From: a virus
IMG/VR virus record: IMGVR_UViG_3300025890_000189
Coordinates: 1-21,234 of that record
Direction: 5' to 3' (one strand)
Length of the DNA stretch: 21,234 nucleotides
The position numbers and the translations under genes are program-made. This document shows positions 15,773 through 21,186 of the stretch, piece by piece (positions within the stretch are counted from its first letter, which is position 1; each line of letters opens with the position of its first letter). The notes below the pieces were generated by a model. The model was given only the letters and a program-made list of their open reading frames with translations. It did no database searches and had not been told where the DNA came from.

Positions 15773-16030
15773 ATGAAAACTATTTGCACGCCCAAATCAA
15801 TAACCATCAACAATGGCCAGATCACCGACATTTGCCTTAATAAAAACTACGCGCAAATGCTGGCTGAAGATGGCGAGTTAATTAATACTTTCGCAGAGTG
15901 GGAGAGTCAAAGCGACGATTGCCGAATAAGTGACTTCAGCCGAAACCGTAAATTCTGGCAACTATCACGCGCCCTTAAGCGTGAAGCTTACAAGTTCTGT
16001 AAGGCTAACCGACTAACAGTAGGAGAGTAA
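15773..16030 (+). CDS. Small protein of unknown function, 85 aa
   Basis: A good AAGGAG site lies eight bases before the ATG. The 85-residue protein (MKTICTPKSITINNGQITDICLNKNYAQ...) has a short beta-like start and a helical, charged second half (FSRNRKFWQLSRALKREAYKFCKANRLTVGE) that could bind nucleic acid. Three Cys are present but in no clear metal pattern. It is spaced like its neighbours in the same operon. No known family is recognised. Confidence 0.65.
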   Translation: MKTICTPKSITINNGQITDICLNKNYAQMLAEDGELINTFAEWESQSDDCRISDFSRNRKFWQLSRALKREAYKFCKANRLTVGE

Positions 16031-16033
16031 ACA

Positions 16034-16213
16034 ATGCAAACAACAATAGAACCAACTGATTACATCGGCCAACAGGCCCAACTAATCGCTATTCGATACC
16101 TAGCAGAAAAGGAGCAGCAGCGCATCAATAGACAACAGAATCGGTACTTTTACGGACTCGCTGGCGTTATTGTCGCGTCCTACATCGGACTAATGACATT
16201 CGTATTCGGTTAA
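16034..16213 (+). CDS. Small single-pass membrane protein, 59 aa
   Basis: The ATG at 16034 follows an AGGAG site. The product has a soluble, Gln-rich N-terminal part (about residues 1-38, including KEQQRINRQQN) and then a hydrophobic C-terminal segment YGLAGVIVASYIGLMTFVFG, long enough for one membrane helix. This makes it a tail-anchored-type protein with the N-terminal part likely facing the cytoplasm. A role in lysis or in blocking superinfection would fit such a form, but no other lysis gene is near and the sequence does not decide. An intrinsic terminator follows seven bases after the stop. Confidence 0.65.
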   Translation: MQTTIEPTDYIGQQAQLIAIRYLAEKEQQRINRQQNRYFYGLAGVIVASYIGLMTFVFG

Positions 16214-16219
16214 TAGTTC

Positions 16220-16247
16220 AAGCCCATTTGAGAGGGTGGGCTTTATA
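16220..16247 (+). terminator. Intrinsic terminator after the membrane-protein gene
   Basis: AAGCCCA and TGGGCTT form a seven-bp stem (16220-16226 and 16237-16243) with a ten-base loop, followed by TATAG. The U-tract is weak, so termination may be partial and allow some read-through into the next two genes, for which I see no clear separate promoter. Confidence 0.55.
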
Positions 16248-16279
16248 GTATTAATCACACACAAAAAAAGGGTTACATT

Positions 16280-16621
16280 ATGAGCATTGAACAACTAAAA
16301 AACGATTTCTCAGACTTCGACAATATAATCAGAGACTGTAATCATGTAGTCCGCCGGTTTTATCGCTGCTATGTTAACGGGGATTATGGCGAAGATGTTT
16401 ATACCAAGCTAAAGACTCGCTGGTTAGATGTTAACACTGACAAGCAGGCGCGGATGTTTGTTATCCAATCATTCGTTGAATATAACGCGCTTGATTACTC
16501 ATTGAGCACCCAGCAAGTGCAACGCTGGTTAGTTAACAACATAGGTCACGATAAACTGGAGCAGTTGAATCAGTGCCTTATTAATGATGTTAGGGAATTA
16601 CAAGCGGAGGTAGCAGCATGA
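16280..16621 (+). CDS. Small acidic helical protein, unknown function, 113 aa
   Basis: The ATG follows an AGGG-containing ribosome site. The 113 residues (MSIEQLKNDFSDFDNIIRDCNHVVRRFYRCYV...) are mostly helical and mildly acidic, with no membrane segment or recognised motif. Tyr, Asp and Val are frequent in the middle (GDYGEDVYTKLKTRWLDVNTDKQARMF). Its stop overlaps the start of the next gene (ATGA), so the two are translated together. The pair is the end of the rightward block. No function can be assigned. Confidence 0.65.
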   Translation: MSIEQLKNDFSDFDNIIRDCNHVVRRFYRCYVNGDYGEDVYTKLKTRWLDVNTDKQARMFVIQSFVEYNALDYSLSTQQVQRWLVNNIGHDKLEQLNQCLINDVRELQAEVAA

Positions 16622-16785
16622 TTACATTGACAACCCCCCAATGGATAGAGACATATACTCACATAGCGCAGGAAATAGGCGAGCGTTACCATTGCACAGA
16701 GGACTTTGAGTCCGATGAATGGGTAGAGTTGTGCAACTTTGCTGAGGAGATGATGGCATCTGCAGGAATAGCTAGGCAAGGGTGA
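16618..16785 (+). CDS. Small acidic protein, 55 aa
   Basis: The ATG overlaps the preceding stop and has a strong GGAGG site eight bases upstream. The product (MITLTTPQWIETYTHIAQEIGERYHCTEDFESDEWVELCNFAEEMM...) is acidic and helical with two Cys. The ribosome site and the coupling support it as a real gene despite its size. Two hairpins with T-runs follow it (16811-16863). No family is recognised. Confidence 0.62.
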   Translation: MITLTTPQWIETYTHIAQEIGERYHCTEDFESDEWVELCNFAEEMMASAGIARQG

Positions 16786-16810
16786 TCCTTACATCCTATG
16801 AGAGCGGGCT

Positions 16811-16863
16811 GGCCCACCGTGCCGAAAACGGGCCTTTTAGCCTCCTTACTTGGGGGCTTTTTT
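16811..16863 (+). terminator. Tandem intrinsic terminators ending the rightward block
   Basis: The first hairpin pairs GGCCC (16811-16815) with GGGCC (16830-16834), contains an inner CCG-AAAA-CGG alternative, and is followed by TTTT. The second pairs AGCCTCC (16839-16845) with GGGGGCT (16852-16858) around a six-base loop and runs straight into a run of T ending at 16863. The second is the stronger. They separate the rightward genes from the converging leftward block. Confidence 0.8.
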
Positions 16864-16913
16864 GTACCCTGTAGGTAGGCATAGGGTAACCCCTTAAATG
16901 CCGCGAGAAACGC

Positions 16914-17252
16914 TTACAGGGCCTTTTTTTCGGTGTCTATGAGCCTAGATAGATACCATTGCGCCTTCTCTAGTGATTCAACGCCACCCTTTTGCTGGTA
17001 TCGCCAAAGGTACTTGATAGCGCATGCTTTACAGTGACCCGCGAATGCTTCCTTTGACATACTCGCTTCGATTGCGTCGATACATTCAATCTCACCTTGA
17101 TAGTGGGCTGGGTGGTTCACCATATCAGTAGGCGGGGTAGAGCTAGTCGTGGCTTCGCTAGTATTCCCTGCCAAGGCGCTTTTTTCCATGGTAGAAACTG
17201 GCCGTGGTTCAATAGCGGGGTGTTCTTTTTGTAGCTCTTTCCACTTAGTCAT
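16914..17252 (-). CDS. DUF3310 family protein
   Basis: The 112-residue protein has a 44-residue Ser/Thr/Pro/Glu-rich linker-like front, then VNHPAHYQGEIECIDAIEASMSKEAFAGHCKACAIKYLWRYQQKGGVESLEKAQWYLSRLI, which is the DUF3310 core (SaV-like phage domain). The family is often described as related to nucleotide kinases, but its reaction is not firmly known. The start has a perfect GGAGG five bases upstream and overlaps the end of the metallophosphoesterase gene by eight bases. It is the last gene of the leftward block. The role is likely nucleotide metabolism or DNA processing during infection. The core could work without the linker, and the length is usual for the family. Confidence 0.88.
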   Translation of the reverse strand: MTKWKELQKEHPAIEPRPVSTMEKSALAGNTSEATTSSTPPTDMVNHPAHYQGEIECIDAIEASMSKEAFAGHCKACAIKYLWRYQQKGGVESLEKAQWYLSRLIDTEKKAL

Positions 17253-18018
17253 GCTTGCCTCCGTACTTTTTGCGTAGATAATTCAGGCTGACTGGCAGTT
17301 CATCGCAACCACCATCTGCCACCTCGTGCAACATCCAGATTCCCCGCCATGACAAATTAGTTTGCGGGGTTAAGTAGTCCTCGTGGCCTTGATAGAAGAT
17401 GCCAGCAAACAACCCCATAATGTTGGTGCCATCAGCTCTCCTGCCATAGGCAATGTCTCGATCCTGGACGTGGCCCATAACGCAGGTCTGCATCTTTTTA
17501 GTCATCATGCTGCGGGCACTGGCTACTGGCCTGCCCATAATCCCTGATGTAAAGTAATGCGAGTAACAAATGCCATCTATAACTGCCACCTCTAGGAAAT
17601 CGTACACCTCCCAGCCCATCTCTTCTAGCTTCAGGTCATGGTAGCCGATCAACCCCTCTAGCTTCTCATCGCCCTCAATGGCCCGTTGTATCCGTTGCTC
17701 GTGGTTCCCAAGGGTGAACACCATGCGAGGGTTCCAGCGTTTATGCTTGTTGGTAATCAGGCGTTGCTGCTCTGTGCGGATAGGCTCAAGGAATGTCTCC
17801 ATTGCTGCAATCCCTGCCTCCACATCATCGGTGTATCTCCTGCCAGCAAATGACTTCTTGCCAACATCCCATGACGATAGAGAGGGCATATCAAAGTGGT
17901 CGCCTATATGAATAATTACATCTGGCTTCTTGTCCACCGCGTACTGCCCTGCCCAGCGTAGGTGATCAATAGGGTGGCCAGGTTTGACTTGTGTATCGGG
18001 TATGATGAGATGCTTCAT
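17245..18018 (-). CDS. Calcineurin-like metallophosphoesterase
   Basis: The 257-residue protein has the metal-binding signature set of the calcineurin-like group: PDTQVKPG at about residues 7-14 (Asp8), GDHFD at 39-43, GNHE at 104-107, YSHYF near 152-156 (His154) and GHVQ near 182-185. These ligate two metal ions and hydrolyse phosphate mono- or diesters. In phages such enzymes are thought to act on nucleotides or nucleic acids, though the substrate here is unknown. The ATG is behind a GGAG site. An intrinsic terminator lies just upstream, so read-through or a weak internal start is needed for expression. It overlaps DUF3310. Confidence 0.9.
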   Translation of the reverse strand: MKHLIIPDTQVKPGHPIDHLRWAGQYAVDKKPDVIIHIGDHFDMPSLSSWDVGKKSFAGRRYTDDVEAGIAAMETFLEPIRTEQQRLITNKHKRWNPRMVFTLGNHEQRIQRAIEGDEKLEGLIGYHDLKLEEMGWEVYDFLEVAVIDGICYSHYFTSGIMGRPVASARSMMTKKMQTCVMGHVQDRDIAYGRRADGTNIMGLFAGIFYQGHEDYLTPQTNLSWRGIWMLHEVADGGCDELPVSLNYLRKKYGGKHD

Positions 18019-18028
18019 ATTTTCTCCA

Positions 18029-18053
18029 TAAAAAAAGCGCCACTAAGGGCGCT
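18029..18053 (-). terminator. Intrinsic terminator inside the leftward block
   Basis: On the minus strand AGCGCC and GGCGCT form a six-bp GC-rich stem with a six-base loop, followed by seven T bases (18029-18036). The stop codon of the 50-residue membrane protein lies within the hairpin, and the metallophosphoesterase ATG follows about ten bases later. This is a strong terminator by form. Confidence 0.82.
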
Positions 18054-18195
18054 CTAAATCGTCTTTCGCTACTGCACATAGCCCACAGACTACGAATACT
18101 ATCATATAAATCAACACTTTAACCACCACCCATATCCAATGAGCCGTTATTATAAAGACTCTACGGATGGTCACAAATGTATTAGGCTTATCCAT
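18043..18195 (-). CDS. Small membrane protein, 50 aa
   Basis: I choose the ATG at 18195, which follows GAGAGG. A longer frame to 18336 adds a low-complexity front that has no ribosome site and overlaps the SSB-like gene. The product MDKPNTFVTIRRVFIITAHW... has one strong hydrophobic stretch of about residues 21-42 (IWVVVKVLIYMIVFVVCGLCAV), flanked by basic residues on the N-terminal side and by DDLERP at the end. The positive-inside rule suggests that the N-terminus is in the cytoplasm. It ends inside a terminator hairpin. Its place in a recombination block gives no clear function. Confidence 0.62.
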   Translation of the reverse strand: MDKPNTFVTIRRVFIITAHWIWVVVKVLIYMIVFVVCGLCAVAKDDLERP

Positions 18196-18274
18196 TACAT
18201 GCCTCTCAGTAATGGCCCGTTTATGCACCACAGGTGGGCCAGACCTGCTACACGGGGAGAGGAAACTCCCTTGG

Positions 18275-18577
18275 CTAAAACGGAATATCTTCAGTGATTG
18301 GTGCAGCAGCAGGGGCAGCGGTAGGCTGCGCGCCATCAGTGTAAAATACTTTCACATTCCCAAGAATGGGTGGGCGTTCCTCACCTGCCTCGCGCTCTTC
18401 TTTACTCTGCGACTGAGCTATAAACCCGTTGTTCTCGTACTGATCCTGCTGGTCAGTGTCGATGAACGTGGTCATGTTCAGGTAGGTGGCGGTGCTGCCA
18501 TCCTTCTTGGTTACTTGAGTCATACGAGACTTGTCGATTTTGGTCACGTCGAGTGACACTGATACACCTATCTTCAT
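18275..18577 (-). CDS. Single-stranded DNA-binding protein-like, SSB-Ct tail
   Basis: The 100-residue protein has a beta-rich N-terminal region (MKIGVSVSLDVTKIDKSRMTQVTKKDG, YLNMTTFIDTDQQDQYENNGFI), a segment ILGNVKVFYTDG and then a Pro/Ala linker ending in EDIPF. The acidic-aromatic end (D/E-D-I-P-F) is the conserved C-terminal tip of bacterial SSB, which recruits exonucleases, helicases and other repair partners. The body is shorter than the canonical SSB OB-fold, so I treat it as an SSB-like phage protein. The start overlaps the YqaJ stop (ATGA), which places it with the exonuclease and annealing protein in one recombination unit. Confidence 0.78.
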   Translation of the reverse strand: MKIGVSVSLDVTKIDKSRMTQVTKKDGSTATYLNMTTFIDTDQQDQYENNGFIAQSQSKEEREAGEERPPILGNVKVFYTDGAQPTAAPAAAPITEDIPF

Positions 18578-19167
18578 TGTAAGTTCCTCACTTCGGAAAT
18601 TATTTCTGTTACGGCCAGTATAACCTGTTCGGCCAGCTTGTCGATGAACTCTTGGTCGCGCTCAACACGCACGATGAAGGGCTTCATCTCTGGGTGGTAG
18701 GACATAAAGTCCCACCAATCACGCTCAGTTATCCACATACAACCCTGAACCTGAGCATAATGCTTTGACGGGCACACTCCTTTCCTGCTCCATTCTATAT
18801 GATTGTGGGGTGCGGGGCACTTGATCTCTATGCCGCCATCTCCCACCAAACCATCAGGGCTACAGCCGAACTCACCTGAGTTATCAAGTATGAATCCTAC
18901 CTCCTCGACCTCAGTATCGGTAATCAGCTCGTACATTGCCCTTGCGTCTGGCTCCAACTCATTGCCCCTGGTCATCCATTCGGACACAAATACAGGCTCC
19001 GAGTACCCCAATATCCTTTCAGCGATCAGGGTGTTGATGTACCCATCAGCAGAGGAGCTTGGCTTGCCAGTGGCGGTGATTAGTTTATGGAACTGACTAG
19101 CACTAGGCCGTCCTAGCCTAGCGTCCAGCCATTCCTGACTACCCTGTTCAGCTTGCAGTATTTGCAT
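18574..19167 (-). CDS. YqaJ-like recombination exonuclease
   Basis: The 197-residue protein has the lambda-exonuclease/YqaJ layout: GSQEWLDARLGRPSAS at about residues 9-24, RGNELEPDAR at 67-76, then the active-site cluster SPDGLVGDGGIEIKCP (about 103-118, with Asp105, Glu114 and Lys116), and YAQVQG at 137-142. These enzymes digest the 5' strand of double-stranded DNA to give 3' tails for annealing. It lies between an annealing protein, with which it overlaps by 20 bases, and the SSB-like protein. The set is the typical Red-like recombination module. Length is normal for the family. Confidence 0.93.
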   Translation of the reverse strand: MQILQAEQGSQEWLDARLGRPSASQFHKLITATGKPSSSADGYINTLIAERILGYSEPVFVSEWMTRGNELEPDARAMYELITDTEVEEVGFILDNSGEFGCSPDGLVGDGGIEIKCPAPHNHIEWSRKGVCPSKHYAQVQGCMWITERDWWDFMSYHPEMKPFIVRVERDQEFIDKLAEQVILAVTEIISEVRNLQ

Positions 19168-19711
19168 CAGCTTTGCGCTTCAGTGCTGACAGTGCCTGAT
19201 CAAACTGCACCGCCCTCATTTGGTCAACAGTGCTGCACTTGAATACCTGACAGAACTTCTCAACATCACTCTCAGTAATTTCCAGCAGAGACTTGATCTG
19301 CGCTGCTTGCTCACTCGTCACGACAGCATCCTGTACTGCGGCTGGCAAGTCTTCACCGGCATACAAGTAGATTCCTAGACCATGCATAGCAATGCACTTC
19401 ACCAAGCATCTCATACGGGCATCAGATATGTCTCTGGATGTAGGGAAAACTATAGCCTTGTTGCGATGATCCATGACCGGCAGCCACATCATGTGCGTAA
19501 CACCTTTGACTGTGACAGACACAGACACCTCAGCAGTAGCGTTCTCAGGGCAATCACCATAAGCCTCTATGGGGTAATACTCATAGCTGCTGTCAGGGTA
19601 ATGCTCCATCAGCGTTTGCCATGCCCATGCCCATGATAGATAGGATAGGTTGCCTTTCTTCTCGACATGTTTGCTACAGTCGATAGCTGACAGAGTTTTC
19701 CATACGCTCAT
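19148..19711 (-). CDS. DUF1071 / Sak-type single-strand annealing protein
   Basis: The 187-residue protein begins MSVWKTLSAIDCSKHVEKKGNLSYLSWAWAWQTLMEHYPD, the N-terminal pattern of the DUF1071 (Rad52-like) annealing proteins. It continues with DISDARMRCLVKCIAMHGLGIYLYAGEDL at about residues 94-122, also a conserved block. The C-terminal part is helical and charged, probably a partner-binding tail. Such proteins form rings and anneal the 3' tails made by the exonuclease. The start has AAGGTGA upstream and overlaps the stop of the 67-residue gene (ATGA). The pairing with the YqaJ gene and the SSB-like gene fits a complete single-strand annealing system. Confidence 0.92.
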   Translation of the reverse strand: MSVWKTLSAIDCSKHVEKKGNLSYLSWAWAWQTLMEHYPDSSYEYYPIEAYGDCPENATAEVSVSVTVKGVTHMMWLPVMDHRNKAIVFPTSRDISDARMRCLVKCIAMHGLGIYLYAGEDLPAAVQDAVVTSEQAAQIKSLLEITESDVEKFCQVFKCSTVDQMRAVQFDQALSALKRKADANTAS

Positions 19712-19911
19712 GACTTCACCTTCCAGATGCGGTAGCCTTTGTCTTCAGCGCGGCCTACAACTTTAAAGCCTTTGCATCTTCTGATCTGATACCTGAAGCA
19801 TTCTGCTTGCTGGTTATTTTTTAGCAGCACAGAATCTCCATGCTTCATTTTCTTAACAATAGATTTAGCGTCAACAACGCCCGGGATTGGGTAATGCTTA
19901 TCAATTTTCAT
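19708..19911 (-). CDS. Small basic protein, 67 aa
   Basis: I choose the ATG at 19911, preceded by GGAG. The longer frame to 19956 adds 15 residues that overlap the upstream gene and lack a ribosome site. The product MKIDKHYPIPGVVDAKSIVKKMKHGDSVLLKN... is strongly basic, with a pattern of beta-strand and helix (SVLLKNNQQAECFRYQIRRCKGFKVVGRAEDKGYRIWKV). This may bind nucleic acid. The stop overlaps the annealing protein start (ATGA). Small basic proteins of this kind recur in phage early operons; no family name is claimed. Confidence 0.62.
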   Translation of the reverse strand: MKIDKHYPIPGVVDAKSIVKKMKHGDSVLLKNNQQAECFRYQIRRCKGFKVVGRAEDKGYRIWKVKS

Positions 19912-19913
19912 GG

Positions 19914-20147
19914 TTATTCTCCTAACATTTGCTGTATTGTTTTGAAGGTAGCGCATTCAGCAGCAGCGTATGCGTCACCATATCCTCGGTTGTACTCCTC
20001 AGATTCTCCATCAGCAGCATCGTGATGGTGGATGTAGTCGTATTCTCCACGCTCGTAGTCAGTCATGCTGTCGAATAATGCTTGCAGTGTGTGGTCTTGG
20101 TCATCGCACGGAGATCCAGTGCGTTGGGGGGATTCATAGTTGTACAT
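19914..20147 (-). CDS. Small acidic protein, 77 aa, first gene of the leftward block
   Basis: The ATG follows GAGGAAAG. The 77-residue product is acidic and rich in Asp, Glu, Tyr and His (for example MTDYERGEYDYIHHHDAADGE). Its stop is two bases before the next ATG. The DYxxGEYDYxHHH segment could bind metal or mimic nucleic acid charge, and some acidic phage proteins of this size mimic DNA to block nucleases. That role is only an idea from composition. As the first gene after the switch region it would be made early. Confidence 0.6.
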   Translation of the reverse strand: MYNYESPQRTGSPCDDQDHTLQALFDSMTDYERGEYDYIHHHDAADGESEEYNRGYGDAYAAAECATFKTIQQMLGE

Positions 20148-20176
20148 AGTCTTTCCTCTTTGTGTGTGTGCTGTCT

Positions 20177-20204
20177 ATTTTACATAAGTTGTTACGAGAT
20201 GCAA
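20177..20204 (-). promoter_or_regulatory. Weak candidate promoter of the leftward recombination block
   Basis: On the minus strand TTGCAT (20199-20204) is followed after 16 bases by TAAAAT (20177-20182). The -10 matches consensus at five of six positions, the -35 poorly. It points to the acidic protein gene and lies in the divergent switch. TTTACA (20179-20184) and TGTAAA (20213-20218) bracket the region as an inverted pair, which may mark an operator. Confidence 0.4.
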
Positions 20205-20211
20205 ACTTTTG

Positions 20212-20240
20212 TTGTAAATTAATTTTATGATGGTTACTAT
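20212..20240 (+). promoter_or_regulatory. Candidate promoter of the regulator/initiator operon
   Basis: TTGTAA (20212-20217) is followed after 17 bases by TACTAT (20235-20240), each four of six to consensus. A short inverted repeat GGTTAC-TAT-GTCACC (20232-20246, one mismatch) overlaps the -10 and could be an operator for the XRE-type regulator encoded just downstream. Confidence 0.4.
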
Positions 20241-20266
20241 GTCACCTCACTCAACAGGAGAAATAC

Positions 20267-20467
20267 ATGGACATCAACAAAAGCATCAACCACTTTATGG
20301 AAACCCAGAACTTCATCCAGGCTGACCTCAGCAGGGAGTCCAAGCTGCACCCCTCTACTATTAGTTTGATTAGGAACGGCCACCGTTCACCGAGCTGCGC
20401 GACACTGCAACAACTGGCTGACATGTTCGGCGTCAGGGTATCAGAGTTTATCGCGGCGGGTGAGTGA
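20267..20467 (+). CDS. XRE-family HTH regulator (Cro/CI-like)
   Basis: The 66-residue protein is essentially one helix-turn-helix domain: TQNFIQADLSRESKLHPSTISLIRNGHRSPSCATLQQLADMFGVRVSEFI shows the HTH_3 pattern, with the recognition helix around STISLIRNG. It has no C-terminal oligomerisation or autoproteolysis domain, so it is Cro-like in size. It starts at the first ATG after the divergent promoters, behind an AGGAG site. It is therefore likely to control this switch and perhaps the operator at 15359-15397. Its stop overlaps the start of the initiator gene (TGATG), so the regulator and initiator are made together. Confidence 0.88.
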   Translation: MDINKSINHFMETQNFIQADLSRESKLHPSTISLIRNGHRSPSCATLQQLADMFGVRVSEFIAAGE

Positions 20468-21177
20468 TGGATAAGCCATCGTACTACGCCATTCTGACTG
20501 CTGATGTCAGGTATGACAAAACCCTGAAGCCACTGGCTAGGTTGTTGTTCGCAGAGATTACGGCACTGTGCAACAAAGAAGGTTACTGCTGGGCCAGCAA
20601 CCAATACTTCGCTGACCTATATGAAGTGGACAAGACAACTGTGAGCGGATGGATAGGACAACTCAAGACCCGAGGATACATCACCGTACAACTGGAGTAC
20701 AAAGAGGGTAGTAAGCAAATCCTTAATAGGTATATAAAAATTAATGGGGAGGGTATAGACGAAATGATCAATACCCCTTTACAAAATGATGTATACCCTA
20801 TTGACCAAAAGACCAAAGTTAATACTACAGTTAATACTACAAAGAATATTACAGTTAATAGTATAGGTGACTTTGATTCTTTTTGGACGTTCTATCCTCG
20901 TAAAGCAGGTAAGGAAGCGGCCAGGAAAGCATGGGCAAAGCTACGACCTGATGAACATATCATGCAATTGATCCTTGATAACGTCAGGGAGAGGGTGGAG
21001 AAGGGTGAGTGGCGAAAAGATAACCAGTCATTCATCCTCCATGCCAGTACCTATCTGAACCAAAAGCGTTGGGAAGATGAGGTTCTTGATCAACAAACAC
21101 AAAAGAGAACTGACCCTGAATCTATTAAGTCGGTGTCCGTAATGGACAAACTGGTAGATAGATCATGGGCAGAATAG
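20467..21177 (+). CDS. Replication initiator / helicase-loader-like protein
   Basis: I place the start at the ATG at 20467 that shares bases with the preceding stop (TGATG); an in-frame GTG lies just before it. The 236-residue product has an N-terminal winged-helix-like part (about residues 10-80, with WASNQYFADLYEVDKTTVSGWIGQLKTRGYI), a low-complexity Asn/Thr/Val linker (about 116-132), and a C-terminal block FWTFYPRKAGKEAARKAWAKLRPDEHIMQLILDNVRERV...FILHASTYLNQKRWED. This order resembles lambda O and other DnaT-like initiators, with an origin-binding front and a helicase-contact tail. The linker is encoded by 12-bp tandem repeats that could be the origin itself. A partner helicase or loader gene may follow but is outside the window. 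Confidence 0.85.
   Translation: MDKPSYYAILTADVRYDKTLKPLARLLFAEITALCNKEGYCWASNQYFADLYEVDKTTVSGWIGQLKTRGYITVQLEYKEGSKQILNRYIKINGEGIDEMINTPLQNDVYPIDQKTKVNTTVNTTKNITVNSIGDFDSFWTFYPRKAGKEAARKAWAKLRPDEHIMQLILDNVRERVEKGEWRKDNQSFILHASTYLNQKRWEDEVLDQQTQKRTDPESIKSVSVMDKLVDRSWAE
20818..20865 (+). repeat. Four 12-bp tandem repeats inside the initiator gene, candidate iterons
   Basis: Four units of 12 bases follow one another: GTTAATACTACA twice, then AAGAATATTACA and GTTAATAGTATA. They encode Val-Asn-Thr-Thr-like residues. An inverted pair AGGGTATA (20750-20757) and TATACCCT (20792-20799) and AT-rich sequence lie just upstream. Lambda carries its origin as iterons inside gene O, so this is a reasonable origin candidate, but the repeat could be no more than a low-complexity linker. 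Confidence 0.6.
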
Positions 21178-21186
21178 GAGAAGATA

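Noticed and set aside
16865-16888. TACCCT/AGGGTA inverted repeat between converging blocks
   Set aside because: Six-base arms with a 12-base loop and no T-run on either strand; could be chance.
18167-18556. 129-codon plus-strand open frame
   Set aside because: Antisense to the SSB-like gene and the small membrane protein gene, both of which have good ribosome sites and coupled starts.
20158-20170. Short GT repeat in the switch region
   Set aside because: A few GT units only; a simple repeat with no clear role.
20251-20604. 117-codon minus-strand open frame over the regulator gene
   Set aside because: Antisense to a clear helix-turn-helix gene and to the start of the initiator; no ribosome site.
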